NCBI GenBank assembly: GCA_005777185.1
Contig: SXNL01000007.1
Location: forward strand, 21,905 to 85,904
Direction: 5' to 3'
Length of the DNA: 64,000 nucleotides
DNA from: Myxococcales bacterium
Lineage (GTDB): Bacteria; Myxococcota_A; Polyangia; Polyangiales; Polyangiaceae
Part shown: in pieces, positions 54,032-63,908 of the stretch
How positions within the stretch are numbered: position 1 is the first letter of the stretch
How the letters are laid out: every line of letters begins with the position of its first letter
Translations under genes and position numbers: made by a program
Notes under the pieces: model-generated
The model's database searches: none
What the model was told of the DNA's origin: nothing
What the model saw: the letters and a program-made list of their open reading frames with translations, nothing else

Positions 54032-56762
54032 CCTGCCGGAAGCCCCGGGCGATGTTGGGGCGGGGCACGTCGCCTCGCCCGACCTTCCGGAGCGAGACGG
54101 CGGTCACCTTGTACTCGGGGCACCGCGTGTTGGGATCGGAGTGGCCGCTCGTGAGGAGGTTGGTCTTCACCTCGGGGAAGTGGAACGAGAGGAACAGGTT
54201 GCCCTCGGCGACGCGCGTGGTCACGCACGCGTACGTCTCGACGGAACCGCGCGCGCTCGCGACCTCGACCCGGTCGTCGTTGCCGATGCCGAGGCGCGCG
54301 GCGTCGTGCGGGTTGATTTCGACGAGATCCTCGCCCTGGAGCTCGAGGTTGCTGGTGCGCCGCGTCTGCGTCCCGCAGTTGTAGTGCGCGAGCTGACGGC
54401 CCGTGATGAGGATGAAGGGGAAGTCCTCCGACGCGAGCTCGCCGGGCGGGATCCAGTCGACCGGGAACATCCGGGCCTTGCCGCTCGGGGTCTCGAAGCG
54501 CTCGGTGAACAGCACGGGCGTCCCGGGGTGGTCCTTGTCGAGGACGGGCCACTGGAGCCCCTGCGTCCCGAGGCGCTCGTGCGTCACGCCGCGCAGCGAC
54601 GGCGTGAGGCGCGCGATCTCGTCCATGACGTCCGACGAATCGCGGTGCGGCATCTCGTACCCGAGCCGGCGCGAGAGGTCGAAGAGGATCTCGATGTCCG
54701 GCCGCGCCTCACCCGGCACCGGCACGGCCGCGCGCACCATCTGCATGCGCCGCTCGGCGTTCGTGAAGGTCCCGGTCTTCTCGAGGAAGCTCGAGCCGGG
54801 GAGCATCACGTGCGCGAACTTCGCCGTCACGTTCTCGAAGATGTCGTGCACCACGAGCAGCTCGAGCGAGCGCAGGGCCGCCTCGACGTGGTGGACGTTC
54901 GGATCGGTCTGGGCGATGTCCTCGCCGAAGACGTACATGGCCTTGAGCTTCTTCGCGACGGCGGCGTCGAACATCTCGGGGATCATGAGGCCGCGGTCGG
55001 GCTGGATCTTCACGTTCCACGCGTCCTCGAAGGTCCTCCGCGTCACCTCGTCGCTCATCGGGCGGTACATGGTGAGGTACGTCGGCAGCGCGCCCATGTC
55101 GCTCGACCCCTGCCCGTTGTTCTGACCGCGCAGCGGGTTCGTCCCCGCGCCACGCTTGCCCAGGTTCCCGGTGAGGATGGCCAGGTTCGCGAGGCACCGG
55201 ACGCCCGACACGCCCTGCGACTGCTCGGTGACGCCGAGGCCGTAGGAGATCATCGCGGGCTTGCTCTCGCCGTAGATGTGCGCGGCGCGCTCGAGATCTC
55301 GCGCGGGAACGCCCGAGATCCCTTCGACCGTGGCGGGGTCGTACTTCCGGATGAACTCGCGGTAGGCCTCGACGTCCTCGGCGCGGCTCGCGAGGAAGGC
55401 CTCGTCCGCGAGCCCGTCGCGCAGGATGACGTGGGCGAGGCCGTTGTACACGGCGACGTTCGATCCCGGCCGGAGCTGGAGGTGCACGTTCGCCATGGCC
55501 GCGAGCTCGATCCGGCGGGGATCGATCACCACGAGCCTCGCGCCGCGCAGCACAGCCTCCTTCATGCGCGCGCCGACGACCGGGTGGCCCTCGGTCGGGT
55601 TCGCGCCCGTGAGGAGCAGGCACGCCGTGAGGTCGATGTCCTGGAACGCGTTCGTGCCGCCCGACTCCCCGAAGCTCCGGATGAGCCCGAGCGACGTCGG
55701 CGAGTGGCAGACCCGCGAGCAGTTGTCGACGTTGTTCGTGCCGATCGCGGTGCGCATGAGCTTCTGGAGGATGTAGTTCTCCTCGTTCGTGCAGCGGCTC
55801 GAGCTGATGGCGCTGACGGCGTTCGGGCCGTGCGCGGCCTTGATGCGCGAGATCTCCTTCGCGACGTGGTCGAGCGCCTCGTCCCACGTGGCCTCGCGCC
55901 ACGTCCAGTCGGAGCGGCGCATCATCGGCGCGGTCAGGCGATCGGCGGCGCGCGCGTACTGGTGCGCGAACCGCCCCTTGACGCAGGTGTGCCCCTCGTT
56001 CGCGGGCCCGGAGCGCGCAGGCTCGATCGCGATGACCTGATCCTGCCGGACCTGGACCTCGAGCGAGCAGCCCACGCCGCAATAGGCGCACGTGGTGGTG
56101 ACCGTGCGGTCGATCGTCTCCCTGGCGCGGAAGGCCTCCTCGTCGAGCGCCCCCGTGGGGCACGTCTCGACACACGCGCCGCACGAGACGCAGGCGCTGT
56201 CCGCGAACGACGACTCCACGCCCGCCACGATGCGCGTGGCGAAGCCGCGCCCCGCGTAGGCGAGCGCGAAGGTCCCCTGGATCTCGTCGCACGCGCGCAC
56301 GCACCGCCCGCAGACGATGCACTCGTTCATGTCGACCTTGATGTACGGGTGCCGGTCGTCCTTCGCGTACGCGTGGCGCTCGCCCACGTACCGGCTGGTC
56401 GTGACGCCGAGGTGCCGGGCGACGTCGCGGAGCTCGTTCCGGTTCCCGTCGCGCGCGAGCGCGGCCTCCGGGTAGTCGGACAGGACAAGCTCGACCACCC
56501 CGCGCGCGACGGCGAGGGCGCGCGGATCCTGGGTGTCGATCTCCATGCCCTCGCGGACGGGCGTGGTGCACGCGGCGACGGGTCCGCGCGCGCCCTTCAC
56601 GCCGACCATGCAGACGCGGCACGCGCCGAACGCCGCCAGCTTCGGGTCGTAGCAGAGGGTGGGGACGTGGATCTTCTCGCGACGCGCGACGTCCAGGATG
56701 GTCGCGCGATCGCTCGCGACGACCTCGCGACCGTCGATCCGGAGGGTGACGAGCTTCTTCAT
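54018..56762 (-). CDS. NAD-type formate dehydrogenase, molybdenum-binding alpha subunit with N-terminal [2Fe-2S] and ferredoxin domains
   Basis: CYDPKLAAFGACRVCMVGVKG...; NECIVCGRCVRACDEIQG; CVSCGACVETCPTGAL; TTTCAYCGVGCSLEVQV; active-site NCSRVCHSPTSLGL (Cys-type). Confidence 0.95.
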   Translation of the reverse strand: MKKLVTLRIDGREVVASDRATILDVARREKIHVPTLCYDPKLAAFGACRVCMVGVKGARGPVAACTTPVREGMEIDTQDPRALAVARGVVELVLSDYPEAALARDGNRNELRDVARHLGVTTSRYVGERHAYAKDDRHPYIKVDMNECIVCGRCVRACDEIQGTFALAYAGRGFATRIVAGVESSFADSACVSCGACVETCPTGALDEEAFRARETIDRTVTTTCAYCGVGCSLEVQVRQDQVIAIEPARSGPANEGHTCVKGRFAHQYARAADRLTAPMMRRSDWTWREATWDEALDHVAKEISRIKAAHGPNAVSAISSSRCTNEENYILQKLMRTAIGTNNVDNCSRVCHSPTSLGLIRSFGESGGTNAFQDIDLTACLLLTGANPTEGHPVVGARMKEAVLRGARLVVIDPRRIELAAMANVHLQLRPGSNVAVYNGLAHVILRDGLADEAFLASRAEDVEAYREFIRKYDPATVEGISGVPARDLERAAHIYGESKPAMISYGLGVTEQSQGVSGVRCLANLAILTGNLGKRGAGTNPLRGQNNGQGSSDMGALPTYLTMYRPMSDEVTRRTFEDAWNVKIQPDRGLMIPEMFDAAVAKKLKAMYVFGEDIAQTDPNVHHVEAALRSLELLVVHDIFENVTAKFAHVMLPGSSFLEKTGTFTNAERRMQMVRAAVPVPGEARPDIEILFDLSRRLGYEMPHRDSSDVMDEIARLTPSLRGVTHERLGTQGLQWPVLDKDHPGTPVLFTERFETPSGKARMFPVDWIPPGELASEDFPFILITGRQLAHYNCGTQTRRTSNLELQGEDLVEINPHDAARLGIGNDDRVEVASARGSVETYACVTTRVAEGNLFLSFHFPEVKTNLLTSGHSDPNTRCPEYKVTAVSLRKVGRGDVPRPNIARGFRQDAHD

Positions 56763-58528
56763 GGGGCGCCTCGCATCATCTCTTCCCTGAAGTGCGTGAG
56801 CAGCGACGCGATCGGGATCGGGATCGCGCCGCCGTGCGCGCACAGCGAGCCGAGCTTCATCGTCTCGCAGAGCTCCGTGAGCAACGCGACGTCGGCGACG
56901 ATGGCGGCCTGGTCGCGGGACGACTTCAGGCGCTTCGCGATCTCGAGGCCGCGGCGCCCGCCGATGCGGCAGGGGAAGCACTTGCCGCACGACTCGGCGT
57001 CGCAGAACTCGAACAGGTGCACGGCGATGTCGCGCGGATCGACCGAGTCGTCCCAGGCGACGATGCCGCCGTGCCCGAGGAGGGCCCCGACAGCGTCGAG
57101 CTCCTCGAAACCGAGCGGCGTGTCGAGCAGCGCGTCGGGGAGGACGCCACCGAGGGGCCCGCCGACCTGCACGGCCTTGATCCTCCCGGACTTCAAGCCG
57201 CCTCCGAGATCGTTCAAGATCGATCGGAGCGGCACACCGAACGGCACCTCGAACAGCCCGGGCCGGACGAAACGCTCGTTGAGGCACACGACCTTCGTGC
57301 CGCGGCTCTTGCCCGCGCCGAGCGCGGCGTACGCGTCGCCCCCGTGGCGGACGATCCAGCCGAGGTTGGCGAGCGTCTCGACGTTGTTGACGATCGTGGG
57401 CCGGTCGAAGAGGCCCTTCTCGGCGGGGAACGGCGGGCGGGCGGTGACCATGCCGCGGAGGCCCTCGAGCGAGCGGAGGAGCGCCGTCTCCTCGCCGCAG
57501 ACGTACGATCCGGCGCCCTCGACGACGTCGATGTCGAACGAGAAGTTGCTGCCGAGGATGCGCTCGCCGAGGAGCCCGGCCGCGCGCGCAGCCTCGACCG
57601 CGCGCGAGAGGGCGGGCACGGACCCGGGGTACTCGCTCCGGACGTACACGAAGCCTCGCGTGGCACCGATGGCGTAGCCGGCGAGGGCGATACCCTCGAG
57701 CACGCAGAAGGGATCCCGCTCCATGAGGTACTTGTCGATGTACGATCCCGGATCGCCCTCGTCCGCGTTGCAGACGACGAACGCCTCGGGGGAGCTCGCC
57801 GCATTCTGCGCGGTGAAGCGCCACTTCGTCGCGGTGGGGAAGCCCGCGCCGCCGCGGCCTCGGAGGTGCGAGCGCTCGACCTCCTCCAGGATCTCGGCGG
57901 GCCTCTTCTCCGCCAGCGCCTTCGCGAGCCCCTCGAACGCGTGGTGGCCGCGCGCGACCGCGAGATCCGTGGCGTCGATCCGCGCGGCGAGCCGCTCGAG
58001 CACGATGGCCGGCCCGCCGTGGACCTCGAAGATCGGGACCAGCGCGTCCGTCGCCTCCGGGACTCCGCCGCCGGAGACGAGGTCGCGCGCGAGGGCGCGG
58101 GCGCGCTCCGGCGTCAGCTCGCCGTAGATCCTGCCCTCGATCTCGACGGTGGGACCCGCGTTGCAGTACCCCAGGCAGTAGACCTCCTCCAGCGAGACCG
58201 ATCCGTCCTTCGCCGTCTCGCCGAGGCGGAGGCCGAGCGCGTCCTCCATCCAGCCCACGGAGGCGTCGCTGCACGCCGCGAAGCACGCCGTGCCCTTGCA
58301 GACCTTCACGCGGGTGCGCCCGCGCTTCTTGGTGCCGAGGTCGCCGTAGTAGGTCGCCACGCCGTAGACGGCCGCCTCGGGCTGGTGAACCGCGTGGGCG
58401 ATGGCCGCGATGTCCTCGGGCGTGATCTCGCGCTTCTCGTGCATCACGCCCTTGAGCCGCTGGAGCGCGTTGTCGGTGAACGCGAAGTCCTTGCGGCGCC
58501 GCCTCAGCTGGACGAGGTTCGAGGGCAC
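56759..58528 (-). CDS. Fused NuoE/NuoF-like formate dehydrogenase gamma-beta subunit
   Basis: NuoE part VKVCKGTACFAACSD...EVYCLGYCNAGPTVEI; NuoF part GRGGAGFPTATKW...CNADEGDPGSYIDKYLMERDP...GAGSYVCGEETALLRSLEG...CGKCFPCRIGG; GTG start. Confidence 0.95.
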   Translation of the reverse strand: MPSNLVQLRRRRKDFAFTDNALQRLKGVMHEKREITPEDIAAIAHAVHQPEAAVYGVATYYGDLGTKKRGRTRVKVCKGTACFAACSDASVGWMEDALGLRLGETAKDGSVSLEEVYCLGYCNAGPTVEIEGRIYGELTPERARALARDLVSGGGVPEATDALVPIFEVHGGPAIVLERLAARIDATDLAVARGHHAFEGLAKALAEKRPAEILEEVERSHLRGRGGAGFPTATKWRFTAQNAASSPEAFVVCNADEGDPGSYIDKYLMERDPFCVLEGIALAGYAIGATRGFVYVRSEYPGSVPALSRAVEAARAAGLLGERILGSNFSFDIDVVEGAGSYVCGEETALLRSLEGLRGMVTARPPFPAEKGLFDRPTIVNNVETLANLGWIVRHGGDAYAALGAGKSRGTKVVCLNERFVRPGLFEVPFGVPLRSILNDLGGGLKSGRIKAVQVGGPLGGVLPDALLDTPLGFEELDAVGALLGHGGIVAWDDSVDPRDIAVHLFEFCDAESCGKCFPCRIGGRRGLEIAKRLKSSRDQAAIVADVALLTELCETMKLGSLCAHGGAIPIPIASLLTHFREEMMRGAP

Positions 58529-58552
58529 GGCTTCAGTATATGCTCAACGTTC

Positions 58553-59092
58553 ATGCACGGCACCATCGCAGGGATCTTCGTCGGCGGAGCGTCGCGCCGC
58601 ATGGGCGGGCGACCGAAGGGGCTCCTCACCCTGGAGGGAATCCCTCTCGTGGACCGGTGGCGGAGCCTCTTCGACGACCTCGGCGTCGAGAGCGTGCTCG
58701 TCGGCGCGAACGACGCGTACGCGCCGCGGCCCGCGATCCAGGACGAAATCCAGGGGATCGGCCCGCTCGGGGGGCTCCTCGCGCTCCTCCGGCGCGCGGG
58801 GTCGGGTCGGGCGCTCGCGGTGGCCTGCGACATGCCCCATGTCTCCGCGGCGCTCGTGACGCGGCTCGTCAACGCGCCCGCCGCGCTGGCCGTCGCCCCG
58901 CGCCGGGCGGGGCGCTGGGAGCCCCTGTTCGGCTGCTACGGCGGCGCCGCGATCGCGATCGCGGAGCGGCGCGCGCGGGAGGGAGCGCGCTCGCTGCAAG
59001 GGTTGCTCGACGAGCTCGGGGCGAGCGAGCTCACGCTGTCGGAGGCGGAGGCGGGGGAGCTCGCGGACTGGGATACGCCGGAGGATCTCTAG
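58553..59092 (+). CDS. mobA: Molybdenum cofactor guanylyltransferase
   Basis: MHGTIAGIFVGGASRRMGGRPKGLL...IQGIGPLGGLLALLRRAGSGRALAVACDMPHVSAALV...DWDTPEDL. Confidence 0.9.
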   Translation: MHGTIAGIFVGGASRRMGGRPKGLLTLEGIPLVDRWRSLFDDLGVESVLVGANDAYAPRPAIQDEIQGIGPLGGLLALLRRAGSGRALAVACDMPHVSAALVTRLVNAPAALAVAPRRAGRWEPLFGCYGGAAIAIAERRAREGARSLQGLLDELGASELTLSEAEAGELADWDTPEDL

Positions 59093-59141
59093 CGGGCCGG
59101 GTGCGGACGGGGGGCGCAAACCGGGGTGCTATGCTCCATCC

Positions 59142-59756
59142 GTGAAGGCGACCAACATGTCGGTGACGCCGCTCTACCTCCTCGGCGCCCTCGCGATGCT
59201 CGCGCTCCTCGCCCGCGCCGCCACGGCGTGCGGCACGACGCTGGCCCCGCCTCTCGCCGCGGACGCCGCGGCGGGCACGGATTCGAGCACCGTCTCGGAT
59301 GGCGGCACGCCGACCGGCTTCGGCGTGAACGAGGTCTCCGGCAAGGGCGAGGAGTGGGTGGAGATCTTCAACGGAGGCCCGACCGTCGTCGACGTGTCGG
59401 GCTTCCGCGTCGTCGAAGGCAGCAAGGACGACGCGGGCGGCCCGAAGTCCGGGGGCTTCGCTTTCCCCCCCAACACGACCCTGCCGCCGGGCACGTACGT
59501 CGTCGTGATGGGCGTGGGCGAGGGCGGGGTGCCGTGCGTGGCGCCCGCGGGCACGCCCTGCTTCCAGGCGTCGTTCTCGATCTCGAACACGTCGGGTGAG
59601 ACGATGTACTTCATCGCGCCCGACGGCGGAGCGATCGACAAGGTGGAATACCCGGCGAACGTCGTCCAGTCGGGCCGAAGCTGGGGCAGGATCCCGAACG
59701 GCACGGGCGGCTTCCAGGTCACGACCAAGACACCAGGGGCCCCGAACAAGCCCTGA
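59142..59756 (+). CDS. Lamin-tail-domain (LTD)-like secreted protein
   Basis: VNEVSGKGEEWVEIFNGGPTVVDVSGFRVVEG...FPPNTTLPPGTYVVVMGVG...SGRSWGRIPNGTGGFQVTTKTPGAPN. Confidence 0.8.
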   Translation: MKATNMSVTPLYLLGALAMLALLARAATACGTTLAPPLAADAAAGTDSSTVSDGGTPTGFGVNEVSGKGEEWVEIFNGGPTVVDVSGFRVVEGSKDDAGGPKSGGFAFPPNTTLPPGTYVVVMGVGEGGVPCVAPAGTPCFQASFSISNTSGETMYFIAPDGGAIDKVEYPANVVQSGRSWGRIPNGTGGFQVTTKTPGAPNKP

Positions 59757-59784
59757 GCCGGCCTCGTCGTGATACGCTTCGCGT

Positions 59785-61179
59785 GTGATGTCCCGCACTC
59801 GTGGACTCGTCCTCGTCCTGCTCGCCGCTTGCGCGAGCGCCGTGCCGTCCTTCACGGCGTGCATGTCGTCCTCCTCGCCTGCCCCCGCCGCAGAGGAACC
59901 CGCGCAGGACGCCTCCGACGAGTGGGACGGCGTCATCCCCTGCGGCCCCACGATGCTCTCGAAGGGTCCGTGGTCGCTCGCGATCGACGCGACGCGCGCC
60001 AAGATCCGCTGGGAGTCGTGCAGGCCCGGCAGCAACCCCACGGTCGTCTTCGCCCCGGAGTCCGGGGGCGCCGAGCAACGGGTGGACGCTCCGGACATCC
60101 CGAAGGTCGTGTCCGTCACCTCGTTCGCGACGCTCGATCGCAAGGTCCCCCCCGACTACAAGGGCACCTGGTACATGCACGAGGCCGCGCTTTCCGGCCT
60201 CGCGCCCGCGACGTGCTACGCGTACCGCCTGCTCGCCGATCCCACCGCGAAGGGCCGCTTCTGCACGGCGCGTCGATCCGGCGACGGGTTCCGGTTCATG
60301 GCCATCGGCGACACGAACCCGGCCCTCGGGCGCACGAAGTACGTCCTCGACAGGAACCTCCCGGCGAACCCCGACTTCGTCATCCACGGCGGCGACATCC
60401 AGTACTATGCGTCGACGCTCGAGACGTGGGCGCTGTGGTTCCCGATCATGGCGCCGATGCTCCGGCAGGGCGGCTTCTTCCCGGCCATCGGCAACCACGA
60501 GTCCGAGAACCCGCAGGAGTACGAGGAGTACACGCTCCGCTTCTTCGGGGGCGCGGGGTTCGATCAGCCCTCGCCTGGCTACTACCGCTTCGAGTCGGGC
60601 GGCGTGTGGTTCTTCTCGGTGGACACCCAGGACAAGTGGAGCGCGCAGTCCGATCAGGGCAAGTGGCTCGCGGCCTCGCTCGCCGACGCCGCGTCGAAGC
60701 CGGGGTTCCGGTTCTCGGTGGTGTACTTCCACAGGCCGCTCGTGACGTGCGGAGACATGCCCGACAACCCGGGGACGCGCGCCCAGTTCGAGCCGATCTT
60801 CCTCGCGAACAAGGTGCTCCTCGTGTTCCAGGCGCACATGCACGGGTACGAGCGGTTCGAGTTCCCGGGGATCACGTACGTGACCACCGCCGGCGGCGGC
60901 GGATTGATCACCGACGTCGACGCGAACAAGTTCCGCACGTACTGCGACAAGCGCGTCGCGGCGGGCCCGTATTACCACGCGACCATCGTGGAGGTGGACC
61001 CGGCGGCGGCTCCTCGGCTCGACGGCGGGGTCGAGGGAGGCGCGGACGCGGCGGCCCCCCGGGACGCCGGACCGGACGCGGGCGCACGGGACGCCGGACC
61101 CTCGGGCCCGATGTACCGGGTCAAGGTGACGGACGACGACGGGAACGTGCGCGACGAGTTCTCGCACGTCATCCCCTGA
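59785..61179 (+). CDS. Purple acid phosphatase-like metallophosphoesterase
   Basis: FMAIGDTNPALGRT, DFVIHGGDIQYY, FFPAIGNHESE, FSVVYFHRPLVTCG, VFQAHMHGYERF. Confidence 0.88.
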   Translation: MMSRTRGLVLVLLAACASAVPSFTACMSSSSPAPAAEEPAQDASDEWDGVIPCGPTMLSKGPWSLAIDATRAKIRWESCRPGSNPTVVFAPESGGAEQRVDAPDIPKVVSVTSFATLDRKVPPDYKGTWYMHEAALSGLAPATCYAYRLLADPTAKGRFCTARRSGDGFRFMAIGDTNPALGRTKYVLDRNLPANPDFVIHGGDIQYYASTLETWALWFPIMAPMLRQGGFFPAIGNHESENPQEYEEYTLRFFGGAGFDQPSPGYYRFESGGVWFFSVDTQDKWSAQSDQGKWLAASLADAASKPGFRFSVVYFHRPLVTCGDMPDNPGTRAQFEPIFLANKVLLVFQAHMHGYERFEFPGITYVTTAGGGGLITDVDANKFRTYCDKRVAAGPYYHATIVEVDPAAAPRLDGGVEGGADAAAPRDAGPDAGARDAGPSGPMYRVKVTDDDGNVRDEFSHVIP

Positions 61180-61246
61180 CGCCTCGTGCCCGTTGACCGG
61201 CCCTGGGCGCGGCGTATCCTCTTCCCCCCAACCGACGAGGCCCACC

Positions 61247-62314
61247 ATGCTGAAGCTCCCCCCCGGCATCATCACCGGCAACGCGCTCACCGATCTGTTC
61301 CAGTACTGCAGGGAGGCGAGGTGCGCCCTCCCCGCGGTCAACGCCATCGGCAGCCACACGGCGAACGCGGCGCTCGCTGCGGCGCGCGAGGCCAAGGCGC
61401 CGGTCATCCTCCAGTACTCGCACGGCGGCTCGCAGTTCAACGCGGGCAAGTTCCTCGACAACGCGAGGAACCAGGCGTCGATCGCAGGCACCGTCGCCGC
61501 CGCCCACCACGTGCGGGTGATGGCCGAGGCGTATGGCGTCCCCGTCGTGCTCCACACCGACCACTGCGCCAAGAAGCTGCTCGGCTGGATCGACGGCGCG
61601 CTCGACGCGGGCGAGGCGTACCACGCCAGGAACGGCGTGCCCCTCTACAGCTCGCACATGCTCGACCTGTCGGAGGAGCCGCTGCAGGAGAACCTCGAGA
61701 TCTGCCGCAAGTACCTCTCGCGCATGGCGAAGATCGGCATGACGCTCGAGATCGAGCTCGGCGTCACGGGCGGCGAGGAGGACGGCGTCAACAACGAGGG
61801 CATCGACAACTCGAAGCTGTACACGCAGCCGGCCGACGTCCTCGCCGCGTACGACGCGCTGACCGGCGTCGGGCACTTCACCGTGGCCGCCTCGTTCGGC
61901 AACACGCACGGTGTGTACGCGCCGGGCAACGTGAAGCTCACCCCCGTCATCCTGAAGAACAGCCAGGAGCACATCCAGGCCGCGCGCAAGACGGGGCCGA
62001 AGCCGGTGGACTTCGTGTTCCACGGCGGCTCTGGCTCCACGCAGGAGGAGATCCGCGAGGCCGTCTCGTACGGCGTCGTGAAGATGAACATCGACACCGA
62101 CACGCAGTGGGCGTTCTGCCAGCCCATCAAGAAGTACATGGACGACAAGAGCCCCTACCTCCAGGGCCAGCTCGGCAACCCCGAGGGCAAGGACAAGCCC
62201 AACAAGAAGTACATCGACCCGCGCGCGTGGGTGCACCTCGGCGAGAAGGGCATGTGCGCGAGGCTCGTGCAGGCGTTCAAGGACCTCGACGCGTTCGGCA
62301 AGTTCGAGTTCTGA
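61247..62314 (+). CDS. fbaA: Class II fructose-bisphosphate aldolase (FbaA type)
   Basis: NAIGSHTANAALAAAREAKAPVILQYSHGG; VVLHTDHCAKKLLGWIDGAL; EIELGVTGGEEDGVNNE; FVFHGGSGSTQEEIREAVSYGVVKMNIDTDTQWA. Confidence 0.96.
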   Translation: MLKLPPGIITGNALTDLFQYCREARCALPAVNAIGSHTANAALAAAREAKAPVILQYSHGGSQFNAGKFLDNARNQASIAGTVAAAHHVRVMAEAYGVPVVLHTDHCAKKLLGWIDGALDAGEAYHARNGVPLYSSHMLDLSEEPLQENLEICRKYLSRMAKIGMTLEIELGVTGGEEDGVNNEGIDNSKLYTQPADVLAAYDALTGVGHFTVAASFGNTHGVYAPGNVKLTPVILKNSQEHIQAARKTGPKPVDFVFHGGSGSTQEEIREAVSYGVVKMNIDTDTQWAFCQPIKKYMDDKSPYLQGQLGNPEGKDKPNKKYIDPRAWVHLGEKGMCARLVQAFKDLDAFGKFEF

Positions 62315-62315
62315 G

Positions 62316-63908
62316 CTGAAGACCTACGACTTCATCGTCGTCGGGGCGGGCACCGCCGGATCGGTGGTCGCCTCACGCCTCTCCGAGGACGAGGCCGCGA
62401 CCGTCGTCCTCCTCGAGGCCGGCGGCTCGGACCTGCGGCCGGACGTGCTCGTGCCCGGCGCGAGCGGCCTGCTCCACAGGAGCTCGGCCGACTGGCGCTA
62501 CTACACCGAGCCGCAGGCCCGCATGTTCGGGCGGCGCCTCTACTACCCGCGCGGCAAGGTCGTCGGCGGCTCCGGGTCGACGAACACGCTCGTGTACATG
62601 CGCGGACACGCGCTGGACTTCGACGGGTGGGCGGCGGAGGGCGCGACGGGCTGGGCGTTCCGTGACGTGCTCCCGTACTTCAAGCGCGCGGAGAACTACC
62701 TCGTGCCCGGGTTCGATCGCGCGCTGCAAGGCGAGGGTGGACCGCTGGACGTGGACCGGCCGAGGTACGAGCACCCGCTCGCGCGCGCCTTCGTGGAGGC
62801 GGGCGTGTCGTGCGGCCTCCCGGCCCGCGACGACTTCAACCGCGGCGACATGGAGGGGGTGGGCGCCTACCACTTCAACGTGAGCCGGGGCGTCCGCCGC
62901 AGCACCGCGCGCGCGTACCTCGCGGCGGCGACCCGGAGGAAGAACCTCACGCTGGTCACGAAGGGCCACGTCGAGCGGCTCGTGTTCGAGGGCCTCCGCT
63001 GCGTCGGCGTGCAGGTCCGCCGCGGGCGCGCGCTGGAGACGCTGCGGGCGAAACGGGAGGTGATCCTGTCGGCCGGGGCCGTCAACACGCCGAAGATCCT
63101 CATGCTCTCCGGCATCGGGCCGGGGCCGCACCTCCAGGATCGTGGGATATCCGTCCTGGTCGATCAACCGAACGTCGGCGCCCACCTGCAGGATCACCCG
63201 CTCATGCCCATGGCCGATCGGGGCGGCGAGGAGACTGCCAACTCCACGCTCGGGAAGCTCGGGCCCATCGTTCGGTATCTCGCGACGCGCGGCGGTCCGC
63301 TCTCGACCCCCATCCCGGTGTGCGGCGGCTTCGCGCGGACATGCCACGACGATCCGCGTCCGGACATCCAGTTCCACTTCGCCGCGGGGTGGGCGAACGA
63401 CATGTATCACTTCGCGGCGCTGCCGCCCGAGGACGGGTACACGATCTGCGTCACGGTGTCGCGGCCCGTCTCGCGCGGGCGCGTGACCCTCGCGACCCCG
63501 CACCCGGAGGATCCGCCGTGCATCGATCCAGGGTTCTTCACGGACGAGGTGGACCTCGCCACGATGACCCGCGGCTTCCGGCTCGCGCAGCGCATCCTCG
63601 CCTCGCGCGCGTTCGAGCCCCACCGCAAGGGGCCGGCGCGGCCGCCACGCCGGCTCGAGGACGACGGCGAGATCCACGACTTCATCCGGCGCGCGACCGA
63701 GACCAACTACCACCCCGTCTCGTCGTGCCGGATGGGCCAGGAGGCCATCTCCGTGGTCACGCCGGATCTCCGCGTGCGCGGCGTCGAGAGCCTGCGGGTG
63801 ATCGATGCGTCGGTCATGCCCGCCGTGACGACGGGCAACACCAACGCGCCCACGGTGATGATCGCGGAGAGGGGCGCGGAGCTCGTGCGTCACTTCTCGA
63901 AGCAGTAG
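62316..63908 (+). CDS. GMC-family FAD oxidoreductase (choline dehydrogenase-like)
   Basis: LKTYDFIVVGAGTAGSVVASRLSEDEAATVVLLEAGG; PRGKVVGGSGSTNTLVYMRGHALDFDGW; GAVNTPKILMLSGIGP; C-terminal SSCRMG...DASVMPAVTTGNTNAPTVMIAERGAELV. CTG start inferred. Confidence 0.93.
   Translation: MKTYDFIVVGAGTAGSVVASRLSEDEAATVVLLEAGGSDLRPDVLVPGASGLLHRSSADWRYYTEPQARMFGRRLYYPRGKVVGGSGSTNTLVYMRGHALDFDGWAAEGATGWAFRDVLPYFKRAENYLVPGFDRALQGEGGPLDVDRPRYEHPLARAFVEAGVSCGLPARDDFNRGDMEGVGAYHFNVSRGVRRSTARAYLAAATRRKNLTLVTKGHVERLVFEGLRCVGVQVRRGRALETLRAKREVILSAGAVNTPKILMLSGIGPGPHLQDRGISVLVDQPNVGAHLQDHPLMPMADRGGEETANSTLGKLGPIVRYLATRGGPLSTPIPVCGGFARTCHDDPRPDIQFHFAAGWANDMYHFAALPPEDGYTICVTVSRPVSRGRVTLATPHPEDPPCIDPGFFTDEVDLATMTRGFRLAQRILASRAFEPHRKGPARPPRRLEDDGEIHDFIRRATETNYHPVSSCRMGQEAISVVTPDLRVRGVESLRVIDASVMPAVTTGNTNAPTVMIAERGAELVRHFSKQ

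Noticed and set aside
53691-57677. 1,328-aa plus-strand ORF across the fdh operon
   Set aside because: Antisense to well-supported fdhD/fdhA/fdsGB sequences; no domain; composition artefact.
56792-59092. 766-aa plus ORF containing mobA
   Set aside because: The first ~590 codons are antisense to the FDH subunit; only 58553..59092 is real (mobA).
61181-61241. GCCTCGT ... ACGAGGC inverted repeat upstream of fbaA
   Set aside because: Only 7-bp arms separated by 47 nt in GC-rich sequence; too likely by chance.
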